Source: Acidobacteriota bacterium (lineage in GTDB: Bacteria; Acidobacteriota; Blastocatellia; RBC074). Taken from it: 64,000 nucleotides of DNA. The translations under genes were made by a program, and so were the position numbers. Below, in pieces: positions 45,145 through 54,065 of this stretch; position 1 is the stretch's first letter, and every line of letters starts with the position of its first letter. The stretch spans positions 1-64,000 of the forward strand of contig JAFDVL010000033.1 of NCBI GenBank assembly GCA_018268995.1. The letters are read 5' to 3'. The notes beneath the pieces were generated by a model that was given only the letters and a program-made list of their open reading frames with translations, was not told where the DNA came from and did no database searches.

Positions 45145-45845
45145 AACAGTCGGTAAGCCATTGGGCGTTGCAACCACAGATCATCGTGCTGGTCACGGTC
45201 TTAGGTGTTGTGGGAGGCTTGCTGTTGACGAATTGGATCGTGGCGCGGTGGCAACGAGTGACGGCGCGGGTCGAGGTCGCAGCACCGCAAATAGAAGCGG
45301 CGCAGACAAAAGCATCGGCGTCGCCACCGCCGAAGGCATTGCCCGACGGCGAAGTGGAACGCACCGCCGCGCGCGTGCGCGAAGTCTCCGCCCTCGTGAT
45401 GGGCTTGACGTTGCTGGTCGTACAGGAGGCCGTAGCCGGGAACCCTGTCGCCAGCAGCGAAGCCTTAACCGAACGTTTCATCTCCCGGCATTTATTGCCG
45501 CCGACGATTCGCGCCTCTTCTGCCCGCGCGGTGTTGGAATCGGAGACGGCGGTACTGTATGTGCGCTATCGTGTCGAGCCGCTCGCGCTGGAAGTGGTTT
45601 CGCTGGGACGGATGCCAGAAGACGGTGCGCCGATCATTGGCCGTATTGTCACAGGCAGCGATGAACATTCTGCCCTCTTCATCGCCCGGCAAATCAAAGG
45701 CGCAATGCTACCCGACCCGTTCTTGCCTGCCGCGCAGGTGATCGCGCTCAATTGGAGCATTGAACCGTGGCGCGAACGCGCCTTTGCGCAGGAGGAAGTG
45801 GAGCAAATCCAGCACGCTCTCCGCACCGCACAGCCCAAGCCATGA
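45141..45845 (+). CDS. T4SS-operon single-pass membrane protein
   Basis: A 234-residue protein overlapping both neighbours by ATGA, so tightly coupled. GGAGGGG precedes its ATG. One membrane helix near the start (about 13-33, IIVLVTVLGVVGGLLLTNWIV), then a soluble domain with a second hydrophobic stretch (VSALVMGLTLLVVQE). No known family. Strict coupling with MoxR and VirD4 genes suggests a partner of one of them. Confidence 0.65.
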   Translation: MKQSVSHWALQPQIIVLVTVLGVVGGLLLTNWIVARWQRVTARVEVAAPQIEAAQTKASASPPPKALPDGEVERTAARVREVSALVMGLTLLVVQEAVAGNPVASSEALTERFISRHLLPPTIRASSARAVLESETAVLYVRYRVEPLALEVVSLGRMPEDGAPIIGRIVTGSDEHSALFIARQIKGAMLPDPFLPAAQVIALNWSIEPWRERAFAQEEVEQIQHALRTAQPKP

Positions 45846-47797
45846 GAGTCATTCGTCAACCATCACAAGCGTTGAAATTTTGGCGACACGCACCGCGTTC
45901 GCTAACGCATCTCTGTGAGCAGGTGGATGCGCGCTGGGGCATTCCTCGTCCTGCCACCGCTCCGCACCTGCCGCCTCTGCAAGCGATGAGTGCGTTATTG
46001 AACTTAGGGGGCGAAGGTCTGCTGCTGCTCGCTTGCGGGTTGTTCTCCGCTCTGATCTGGTGGCAATGCACGCGCTGGCTCATCATCAATATCGAGGTCG
46101 AAATCGTTTGTCACGGTTGTGCATTTTTGAGTTTGTTGCTGGCCTTGTTGGAAGTCGCCCAATTGCCGCTGCCGTTTTATCCGCTGCAACAACGCTCGAC
46201 GTATGGTTCTTCGCGCTGGGCCGATCCGCTCTGGCTCGGCGATTTGCATCTTGCGCGGCGCAAGGGCGCATCGTTACAACCGGGTGAATTGCCGCTCGGT
46301 GGCTTGGGGCGGAAATACGATGTCATTCTCAATCGCGCGCAAACGATGTGTCATCTCGCCCTCTTTGGCCCGCCGGGCGCAGGCAAATCCGCCACGTTCT
46401 TTATGACGTGGTTGCGGGCGTGGGCTGGATGCGGCTCGACGATTGTGCTTGATCCGAAAGGCGAATTGTATGAGCAAACGGCCTATTGCTTTCAGCGCGT
46501 CTATCGCGTGGATTTGCAGCATCCCGAACGCTCAGATCGCTGGAATTTCCTGCCGGCGTGTAAGCACAATGCTGAACTTGCGCACGAAGCCGCCGCGATT
46601 ATTCTGCACGTAGACCAAAACAAAAACTCTTCTGCTGATCCCTTCTGGAAAGAAGCCGAAACCGCTGCTCTCACCGCCATCATTTTGCACCTGGCGCAAT
46701 GGCACGAACGTCCGACACCCGCCATGATTCAGGAGATGGTCTCGAAATATTCCCTTGCAGAATTGAATGATTTGATGATGTCATCGGCGGATCCGAAAGT
46801 ACCGCTGTATTGGGGGATGTTTACGAAGGTCGAGCCGAAGTTACAAGGCGGTGTGCTGATTGGCTTGGGCGTGCGTTGCGCGGCCTTCAATATCCCGAAT
46901 GCCAAAGCGATTTCTTCGCCGATTACGACGAGGATGGCGGCACGCGGGATTCGGCTTATTGACTTTGCCGAACTGCGGCAACCACGCACCGCGATTTATG
47001 TCGTCGTGCCGGAAGGTGATGCCGCGCGTTACAAAGTTGTGCTGGCGACCTTGTTTGGTTTGGCCGCGAGTCACTTGCGCAAAGGTGAACTGAATGACAC
47101 GTCTGCGCCGGTGCTCTTCAACTTTGACGAAGCGGGCAATATCTTCATTCACGGGCTGACGGAATTGCTCGGTGTCGGTCGTGGACGGCTGATGTCCATT
47201 GCACTCGGCTTTCAAAACATCGGGCAGGTCTATCACCATTACGGCGCGGATGGCGGCGATGCCGTACTCGGCTCAATTGGCACGATGATTTTTCTACCGG
47301 GACTCGACCAACGCACCAGCGAATACGCCAGCAAACGCATTGGGCAGGCGACGGTCTGGCAAGCCAGCTCCGTAGACGTCAAGGAAGGCACGAAATTCGA
47401 TTCCGAACGCACCACCGAAGTTGGACGCTCCTTGCTCGATGCCGCCGAAGTGCGGCGGATGGTGAAACATCAACAAGCCATCGCCATCATCGGCAATGCG
47501 CCGCCCGTGCGCTTCTCCTATCCACCACAAGCACGTCTCGTAAATGCTCCGCTCTCCGCGCGAGAAAAAGCTTGGCTGACGCAACCGCCTACCACACGCA
47601 AGACAGAAACAAAGGTTGAGACGAAAGCGCCAACGGCTCCAGCCCCTGCCATTGTCATTACCGATACACGCCCGCCGCTTTCTTTCAGCCACCTGACGTT
47701 TCCGCCGGAATACGATCCTGCTCAACTCACGCCCGCGCTTGATCCCAGTGTCAATGATGCGCCGGAACCCAATGTCATCCCGCAGGAGGAAGCCTGA
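45842..47797 (+). CDS. VirD4/TraG-type coupling protein
   Basis: A 651-residue protein. Two N-terminal membrane helices (about 52-120) precede the motor domain with Walker A (GPPGAGKSATF, Lys182) and Walker B (LFNFDEAGN, Asp429-Glu430). FGLAASHLR, LDPKGELYEQT and FLPGLDQRTSEYASKRIGQ are typical of TraG/VirD4. It brings the relaxase-DNA complex to the T4SS and drives export. The start overlaps the preceding stop and the stop overlaps the next start. Confidence 0.88.
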   Translation: MRVIRQPSQALKFWRHAPRSLTHLCEQVDARWGIPRPATAPHLPPLQAMSALLNLGGEGLLLLACGLFSALIWWQCTRWLIINIEVEIVCHGCAFLSLLLALLEVAQLPLPFYPLQQRSTYGSSRWADPLWLGDLHLARRKGASLQPGELPLGGLGRKYDVILNRAQTMCHLALFGPPGAGKSATFFMTWLRAWAGCGSTIVLDPKGELYEQTAYCFQRVYRVDLQHPERSDRWNFLPACKHNAELAHEAAAIILHVDQNKNSSADPFWKEAETAALTAIILHLAQWHERPTPAMIQEMVSKYSLAELNDLMMSSADPKVPLYWGMFTKVEPKLQGGVLIGLGVRCAAFNIPNAKAISSPITTRMAARGIRLIDFAELRQPRTAIYVVVPEGDAARYKVVLATLFGLAASHLRKGELNDTSAPVLFNFDEAGNIFIHGLTELLGVGRGRLMSIALGFQNIGQVYHHYGADGGDAVLGSIGTMIFLPGLDQRTSEYASKRIGQATVWQASSVDVKEGTKFDSERTTEVGRSLLDAAEVRRMVKHQQAIAIIGNAPPVRFSYPPQARLVNAPLSAREKAWLTQPPTTRKTETKVETKAPTAPAPAIVITDTRPPLSFSHLTFPPEYDPAQLTPALDPSVNDAPEPNVIPQEEA

Positions 47798-48345
47798 TGC
47801 TCGACGCAGCCACGCGGGTCAGCAAATGGCGCTTGACCTATATCGCCGCCCTGCTCAGCGTGATTGCCGGGCTGAGCAGTTATGGCTGGTACATCTACAC
47901 GCTCGTGCGCGATGCGCAACTCCACAAGCCGCAACCGCAAATAGAAAAACTCCTCAAAGACCTACTGATGTATTATCGGCAAACGAAGCAATTCCCACGC
48001 AATTTTACCGAGATCAATCAACGTCTCTGGCATACCGTTCCGCCCCCGGATTACGGGAAGGACGGACGCGAAGCACGCACGAAGAATTATTTCTATTGGT
48101 ACACGCAGGTGAATGCCGATACCTGTGCGTTCTGGGCGTTGCCCACTGGCCCGCAGCGGGGCTATGCCTCCGCGTTTTTCATTGTCCTTGCGCCGGGCTG
48201 GGCGCGCGCCTGGAAAGGCAAGGCGCGTAGCGATGAAGAACTCAATCGTCTCCCCGCCATTCCTTCACCCCAAGCACTCGCCGAGATAAACATGCAGGAA
48301 TTGCCCGCGCGTGTTTTCACAGCGACCTCTCAATCTGTCCCTTAG
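47797..48345 (+). CDS. T4SS-operon membrane protein, unknown
   Basis: A 182-residue protein with GGAGGAAG before its ATG, overlapping the VirD4-like stop. One membrane helix (about 14-37, YIAALLSVIAGLSSYGWYIYTL), then a soluble domain (NYFYWYTQVNADTCAFWALP). It is the last gene of the operon; 48346-48591 then shows no gene. Function unknown. Confidence 0.6.
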   Translation: MLDAATRVSKWRLTYIAALLSVIAGLSSYGWYIYTLVRDAQLHKPQPQIEKLLKDLLMYYRQTKQFPRNFTEINQRLWHTVPPPDYGKDGREARTKNYFYWYTQVNADTCAFWALPTGPQRGYASAFFIVLAPGWARAWKGKARSDEELNRLPAIPSPQALAEINMQELPARVFTATSQSVP

Positions 48346-48591
48346 CCTCGCTCAGTTGGTATCGAAATCTTACACTTGGCTGCTTACTTTCCTTCTGATA
48401 GAAGACGTGTTACAAAAAGCCGTGCCCTACGGCCTGATTCGTTATCGTAACTAAACGCTCCAAGTTGATAATGCGGCTGAATTGCGCGTGCAGTGAATGG
48501 GCGTAATCACACAATCCGGCAACAAGCGATTCATTGGAAAACGAATCAGCTAAAAAACATAATCGCGATTACGCATATTTCCTCAGAGTTT

Positions 48592-51500
48592 ATGCCGCCA
48601 ATACAACTGAATCTGTCACTCAGCTATCTGCGCAACAGTGATTTGCTCTCTACGCACTGGCTGGAAAATCGCCTGTTACGTGAACCAGAATGGGAAGAAT
48701 ACAAAACGCACACGCGCGGGCTAATTGATCAAATCAGTCAATTATGGCAAGCCGAACAACGCCGCGTTGAGCTTTACAACGAACAGGGATTGGAACACGC
48801 CTTCATTCAGCCCGTTTTTGAAGCTCTTGGTTGGAAGCTGAACTATCAAACGTTTCTGCGCGGCAGAAAACCTGATTACGCACTTTTTCTTGACGACACA
48901 GGACTTGATGCCGCCTTAACAGCCGGGCGCAACAATCAAGCCTATTGGCAATATCCTACGCTTGTTGCGGATGCAAAGGCTTGGTCTGTAAGCCTAGATC
49001 GCCCTCAGAATATCCAAAACAAACGCGAGTATCCGCCCGAACAAATTGAATGGTATTTGAATCAAAGCCAACTTAACTTTGCCATTCTCACGAACGGTAG
49101 ATTGTGGCGGCTGATTCCGCGTGAACTTGGTGCGCAGCAGCGTCGCTTCCAAACCTATCTTGAATTCGATTTGGGCGGCTTCCTGAACACTTGGAACGCC
49201 TCGCCTAACTTGTTAGATCAACCGCTGCTGCTCGACGATTTCCTGCGCTTTTATCTGCTTTTCAGTCCTATTGCTTTTCAAGAAGTTGATGGGCGAGAAC
49301 CATTGATTCATCGTGCCGTTCAGGGCAGTTCTGAATACCGACTAGGCGTAGGCGAATGGCTGAAAGAGCGTGCTTTTGAAGCCTTGCGATTGAGCATTGA
49401 AGGATTCCTGGCGTTTCGTCCGAACAATCTTGATCCTGACACTGACCTAACTCTCTGCCGTGAACAAAGCTTTGTCTTCCTATATCGCCTGCTCTTCCTG
49501 ATGTACGCGGAAGATCGGCGTTTATTGCCGTATCATCGCAACCGACTTTACACGAATAATCGTTCGCTTGGGCGTTACCGTGATGACATTGCCGGGCATT
49601 TAGATCGCATTGAGAGCAGACTTGAAGCTGACTTTGATAAGGATTCCACGGCGATTTGGCAAGACCTCGGCGACCTCTTTGATTTGGTTGATCGTGGGCA
49701 TCGTACTTACGAAGTTCCGGCCTATAACGGCGGCTTATTTGAGAGTGCCGCGCATCCTTTTTTAGCTGAAAAACAAATTGGGGATTGGCATTTGGCGCGT
49801 ATCATTGACCAACTCAGCCGTGCGCCTGATCGCTCTGTTGCGAGCGCCGATCTTTACCGGGTGGATTATCACGATTTGGCGATTCAACATCTGGGTGGAA
49901 TCTATGAAGGATTGTTAGAGCTTCAACCGCACTACGCAACGGAACCGATGATTGTCGTTAGTCGTCGCACGCGCGATGACCAGAGCGAGAAAGTGGTTCC
50001 TGCTACACTTTTTTCCACCTCCACCATTCCTGAACCGTATCGCGGCTATCGGCCTACAGGCATCAGCTATGCGGCAGGTGCGGTTTATCTGCTGACAGAC
50101 AAAGGCGAGCGACGCGCGAGCGGCAGCTTCTACACGCCTGACCATATTGTTGACCATATTGTGCAGCAGACGCTCAGTCCGCTTTGCGAGGACGTCAGTC
50201 GTAAATTGCGAGAGGAGATGCAGTCGGTCGAAGCAGCAATACGCACTGCGAATACCGAGGCTGAACGTGAAGCTCTCACAACACAGCTTTCTCAGTTGCA
50301 GCAGGATTTTGATAATCGTGTGCTGCAACTTCGTATCCTTGATCCGGCAATGGGATCAGGACATTTCCTCATTCGCGCCTGTCAGTACCTGGCGGAAGAG
50401 ATCGCCACACATCCGCACACCTACGATGAACACACCGCTGCAATTCAGAGTGACGAGTCTTCGCTGACTTACTGGAAGCGACAGGTTGCGGAGCGTTGTT
50501 TGTATGGTGTGGACATGAATTTAATGGCTGTCGAGTTGGCGAAGCTTGCGCTTTGGCTCGAAACGGTCGCGGCTGACCAACCCTTAACGTTTCTCGACCA
50601 TCACCTGCGGCACGGCAATAGTTTGATCGGCGCGAAGATTGCGGCGTTAGGGGCATTACCTGATGAGTTGCGTTTGCTGGAAAATTCCTTCCGCCAGCAA
50701 GTCGAAGAACATTTGCCACGATTGCTTGATCCATTGCACCAAATTCAAAACACGCCATCCGATACGCTCGCACAGGTTAAAGAGAAAGATCGCCTCTTCG
50801 GTGCCTTTCAACGTGCGCAAGAATCGTTTCGGATGATTGGTGATCTCTGGTGTGCAACTTTCACTGCGGAAGGTCGTGGCCTCTTCACGTCTGAACAATA
50901 TCGCAATGCCCTGGAGTCGCTGGCGAAGCCGACACAATTGAAGCAACTCGCCGCTGCCGATTGGTGGCAACAAGCCGTAACGCTTGCGCGGCGCAGCGAG
51001 ATGGCTTGCTTTCATTGGGAACTGGAATTCCCTGAAGTCTTTTTTGTGAATGGCGACGGACGCCAGCAAGTAGGCTTTGATGCCATCATTGGCAATCCGC
51101 CTTACGACGTGCTATCAGAACTGGAAACGGGACATGACCTCTCAACACTGAAAAAGTTTATCGAATACGAACGCACTTACACGCCGTCACGCCGGGGCAA
51201 AAACAACCTGTACAAGCTTTTCATTTGCCGCGCTTTGGATTTACTGGCAGAAGGCGGCGCGCTTGGTTTTATTACCCCGATGGCGGTATTGGGTGACGAT
51301 CAGGCAGCAGATATTCGTCGAAGTATTGTCGAGGTTGGTTACTTCACGGGCATTGAAGCCTTCCCGCAAAAAGACGATCCGCGCAATCGTGTTTTTACGG
51401 AAGCTAAACTTTCGACGGCGGTGTTCACACTCAAAAAAGAGAGACAAGAAAATGGCTCATCGCCGCCCTTCAGAGCGCGCGTTCATCCCGGCAGCACGAT

Positions 51501-52443
51501 TGAAGAATTTTCACCGAGCTTGACGCTGACGACGGAACAAATCCCGATGTACGATCCGGCGAATTTTACGATTGTGAGTTGCTCTCAAGCCGATTGGGAT
51601 TTAGCGACAAGGATAATGAATACAGGACGTATGACGCGCCTCAGAGAGTTTGTTGAATTCTTTCAAGGTGAAGTTAATGGGACAAATGAAGGTGCGAGAG
51701 GAAACTTGGTTGACGATCTCAGCCGTGGAAAATTGGTTACTCGTGGAGCATCCATCTGTTTGTATGTCCCGCGACCAGCTTCTCAAGGTGATGACCTGCT
51801 TCTTAACGTTACAAAGTTTCTTGCCGGTAAAGGCACTGACACAAAAGCTTTTCACCATCGCTATCAGCGTGTCGGACTACAAGAAAGCTGTCCGCAGAAT
51901 AATTTTCGGCGCGTCATTGCCTCAGCAATTCCTGAAGGCGAATTTTGCAATCACAAGGTGAACTATGCACCCGAACACAAATCGAAACTCCCTTTATCTT
52001 TTGTGCTAGGCCTGTTGAATTCAAAGCTGACCGATTGGTATTTCCGTTTAGGCAGTACCAACGCCGCCGTCAGTCATTACCAGTTGTACAATTTGCCATG
52101 TCCTGTCTTTGCGGGAAACTTGAGCACCCGCGACGAGCAGATGCAAGAACAGGCGTTGTCTGCTCTGCGTGAGGGAAATACAACAGCCGCTTTTCAGCAT
52201 CTGCAACCATTGTTAGTAGACCCGCCGTTTAGCCTGGCACTACAAGCTGCCATCATCGAGGCCGTTCATCAAATCACCGCCATCGAAGAAGCGCGCGGAG
52301 AAATTTCTCGCTCCGCCCGCTCCGCTTTAGCCAGTGCCGCGCAACCGTTTCAGGACTTCATTGACCGCTTGTTATTTGCGCTCGCTGGATTGACTGAAAC
52401 AGAGGCTGCGGCCTTAGAAGAACGACTCGCGCTAATGATGTAA
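48592..52443 (+). CDS. Type IIG restriction-modification enzyme (Eco57I-like)
   Basis: A 1283-residue single-chain restriction-methylation enzyme. Residues about 60-170 hold a PD-(D/E)xK nuclease: Asp95 (RKPDYALF) and Asp127/Lys129 (VADAKAW). A helical linker follows. The adenine methyltransferase shows motif I (LDPAMGSGHF, 583-592) and motif IV (GNPPY, 834-838), then a C-terminal target-recognition part. The ATG at 48592 is chosen over an upstream GTG at 48493; neither has a clear ribosome binding site. Such enzymes cut and methylate at a nearby distance from their site. It is cargo between the transfer operon and the AbiE pair. Confidence 0.85.
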   Translation: MPPIQLNLSLSYLRNSDLLSTHWLENRLLREPEWEEYKTHTRGLIDQISQLWQAEQRRVELYNEQGLEHAFIQPVFEALGWKLNYQTFLRGRKPDYALFLDDTGLDAALTAGRNNQAYWQYPTLVADAKAWSVSLDRPQNIQNKREYPPEQIEWYLNQSQLNFAILTNGRLWRLIPRELGAQQRRFQTYLEFDLGGFLNTWNASPNLLDQPLLLDDFLRFYLLFSPIAFQEVDGREPLIHRAVQGSSEYRLGVGEWLKERAFEALRLSIEGFLAFRPNNLDPDTDLTLCREQSFVFLYRLLFLMYAEDRRLLPYHRNRLYTNNRSLGRYRDDIAGHLDRIESRLEADFDKDSTAIWQDLGDLFDLVDRGHRTYEVPAYNGGLFESAAHPFLAEKQIGDWHLARIIDQLSRAPDRSVASADLYRVDYHDLAIQHLGGIYEGLLELQPHYATEPMIVVSRRTRDDQSEKVVPATLFSTSTIPEPYRGYRPTGISYAAGAVYLLTDKGERRASGSFYTPDHIVDHIVQQTLSPLCEDVSRKLREEMQSVEAAIRTANTEAEREALTTQLSQLQQDFDNRVLQLRILDPAMGSGHFLIRACQYLAEEIATHPHTYDEHTAAIQSDESSLTYWKRQVAERCLYGVDMNLMAVELAKLALWLETVAADQPLTFLDHHLRHGNSLIGAKIAALGALPDELRLLENSFRQQVEEHLPRLLDPLHQIQNTPSDTLAQVKEKDRLFGAFQRAQESFRMIGDLWCATFTAEGRGLFTSEQYRNALESLAKPTQLKQLAAADWWQQAVTLARRSEMACFHWELEFPEVFFVNGDGRQQVGFDAIIGNPPYDVLSELETGHDLSTLKKFIEYERTYTPSRRGKNNLYKLFICRALDLLAEGGALGFITPMAVLGDDQAADIRRSIVEVGYFTGIEAFPQKDDPRNRVFTEAKLSTAVFTLKKERQENGSSPPFRARVHPGSTIEEFSPSLTLTTEQIPMYDPANFTIVSCSQADWDLATRIMNTGRMTRLREFVEFFQGEVNGTNEGARGNLVDDLSRGKLVTRGASICLYVPRPASQGDDLLLNVTKFLAGKGTDTKAFHHRYQRVGLQESCPQNNFRRVIASAIPEGEFCNHKVNYAPEHKSKLPLSFVLGLLNSKLTDWYFRLGSTNAAVSHYQLYNLPCPVFAGNLSTRDEQMQEQALSALREGNTTAAFQHLQPLLVDPPFSLALQAAIIEAVHQITAIEEARGEISRSARSALASAAQPFQDFIDRLLFALAGLTETEAAALEERLALMM

Positions 52444-52511
52444 GCGCACCACAGGCAATGCGGATAAAGATGGTTGCACTTGCGCCCAAGTGTGGCTACT
52501 CTTATCCACGC

Positions 52512-53123
52512 ATGACCGAACTGCAAAACAGTCTCAACCTGGCCGAATCCCTTTTCCGTCAACACGGTGGAATGTTGCGCACGACCGAAGCCATTGCGCT
52601 CGGCATTCATCCGCGCACGTTGTATCAACTGCGGGATGCGCAGCGGTTGGTGGCAGTCAGTCACGGACTCTATCGCTTAGCCGATTTGCCGGAACTCGCC
52701 AATCCTGATCTCGTTCCCGTTGCGGCACGCATTCCCCAGGCAGTGATTTGCCTCATCTCGGCGCTCGCCTTTCACGAGATTACGACTGAAATTCCGCACG
52801 AGGTTTCGATTGCGTTGCCGCGTACCGTGAAGCGACCACGTCTGGAGTATCCACCACTACGCGTCTTCTGGTTTTCGGGCGAGGCGCTAACTGCTGGGAT
52901 TGAGGAACACACGATGGATCACATTTCAGTGAAGGTCTATGGGCCGGAAAAGACGGTGGCGGATTGTTTCAAGTTTCGTAACCGGATTGGCTTGGATGTT
53001 GCTATAGAAGCCTTGAAACTGTGCCGCGAACGCAAAGGTTCGACGCCACGCAAGCTGCTGCATTATGCACGCATTTGTCGCGTCGAGCGCGTTATGCGGC
53101 CTTATCTGGAGGCTTTGGGATAA
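52512..53123 (+). CDS. abiEi: AbiEi-type antitoxin/transcriptional regulator
   Basis: A 203-residue AbiEi protein, the antitoxin of a type IV toxin-antitoxin and abortive-infection system. The N-terminal winged helix (about 10-60) reads LFRQHGGMLRTTEAIALGIH, RTLYQLRD and LVAVSHGLYRL. The C-terminal AbiEi domain has VICLISALAFHEIT and IPHEVSIALPR, YGPEKTVADCFKFRNRIG. An upstream in-frame ATG at 52458 is possible. Seven nucleotides separate it from the toxin gene. Confidence 0.9.
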   Translation: MTELQNSLNLAESLFRQHGGMLRTTEAIALGIHPRTLYQLRDAQRLVAVSHGLYRLADLPELANPDLVPVAARIPQAVICLISALAFHEITTEIPHEVSIALPRTVKRPRLEYPPLRVFWFSGEALTAGIEEHTMDHISVKVYGPEKTVADCFKFRNRIGLDVAIEALKLCRERKGSTPRKLLHYARICRVERVMRPYLEALG

Positions 53124-53130
53124 CACGACC

Positions 53131-54048
53131 ATGAACAAGCGCAATGTAACAAACCTGCCTGCCTCGGTGCATCATCGGCTGTTGAATTTGGCGAAGGAAA
53201 CTCAGCGGCCTTTCAACGAACTGCTGCAATATTACACGATGGAACGATTCCTATTTCGGCTGAGTCATTCGCCGTTTGCAGATCGTTTCGTTTTGAAAGG
53301 CGCATTGATGCTGCGGGTGTGGGATTTGTCACAGGCACGGCCCACGATGGACATTGACTTGTTGGGAAGGGCAGCCAACACGGTCGAGAATCTGGTCGAA
53401 ATCATTCGGCAATGCCTGTCGGTCGAAGTCGCGGAAGACGGGATTCAGTTCGATCCCGGCAGCGTGCTGGGCGAACCGATTACGGTGGAGAAAAAGTATC
53501 AAGGTGTCCGGGTGCGAGTGCGCGGGACGCTCGGCAATGCCAGGCTGTCGTTGCAATTAGACTTCGGCTTTGGGGATGTGGTCGTGCCGGGGCCGGTCTG
53601 GATTGATTATCCGCAATTGCTGGATTTCGGGCCGCCACATTTGCTGGGTTATACGCCAGAAAGCGTCATCGCCGAGAAGTTTCAAGCCCTGGTCGAACTC
53701 GAACTAGCCAATACTCGTCTTAAAGATTTTTTTGATTTGTGGAAGCTCTCGCAGACCTTGACCTTCGATAGTGAAATCCTGATGCAGGCCATCACGGCAA
53801 CCTTCAAACAACGCGGCACTCCCTTGCCCACTACATTGCCATTAGCACTGACCGAGGCGTTTTATGACGATCCAAACCGACAGGCGCAATGGAATGGCTT
53901 CCTCCGCCGTGGGCGGTTAGAAGCCGAAGCCAAACCCTTGGCCGACATCGCATTGCTGATTGCAGAATTTCTTCTGCCGCTGACACAGGCCGCCGCGACG
54001 AATAGTCCTTTCAAAAAGCACTGGCTGCCGGGCGGGAATTGGCAGTAA
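53131..54048 (+). CDS. abiEii: AbiEii-type nucleotidyltransferase toxin
   Basis: A 305-residue AbiEii toxin, a GTP-binding nucleotidyltransferase that arrests growth when freed from AbiEi. LKGALMLRVWD and RPTMDIDLLG hold the DxD-type metal site; YTPESVIAEKFQALVELE, TRLKDFFDLW is the characteristic second block (K..D...D). The ATG at 53131 follows the antitoxin by 7 nt, the usual operon order. It probably stabilises the element and adds phage defence. Confidence 0.9.
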   Translation: MNKRNVTNLPASVHHRLLNLAKETQRPFNELLQYYTMERFLFRLSHSPFADRFVLKGALMLRVWDLSQARPTMDIDLLGRAANTVENLVEIIRQCLSVEVAEDGIQFDPGSVLGEPITVEKKYQGVRVRVRGTLGNARLSLQLDFGFGDVVVPGPVWIDYPQLLDFGPPHLLGYTPESVIAEKFQALVELELANTRLKDFFDLWKLSQTLTFDSEILMQAITATFKQRGTPLPTTLPLALTEAFYDDPNRQAQWNGFLRRGRLEAEAKPLADIALLIAEFLLPLTQAAATNSPFKKHWLPGGNWQ

Positions 54049-54065
54049 ACTCCAACTGATTTTGT

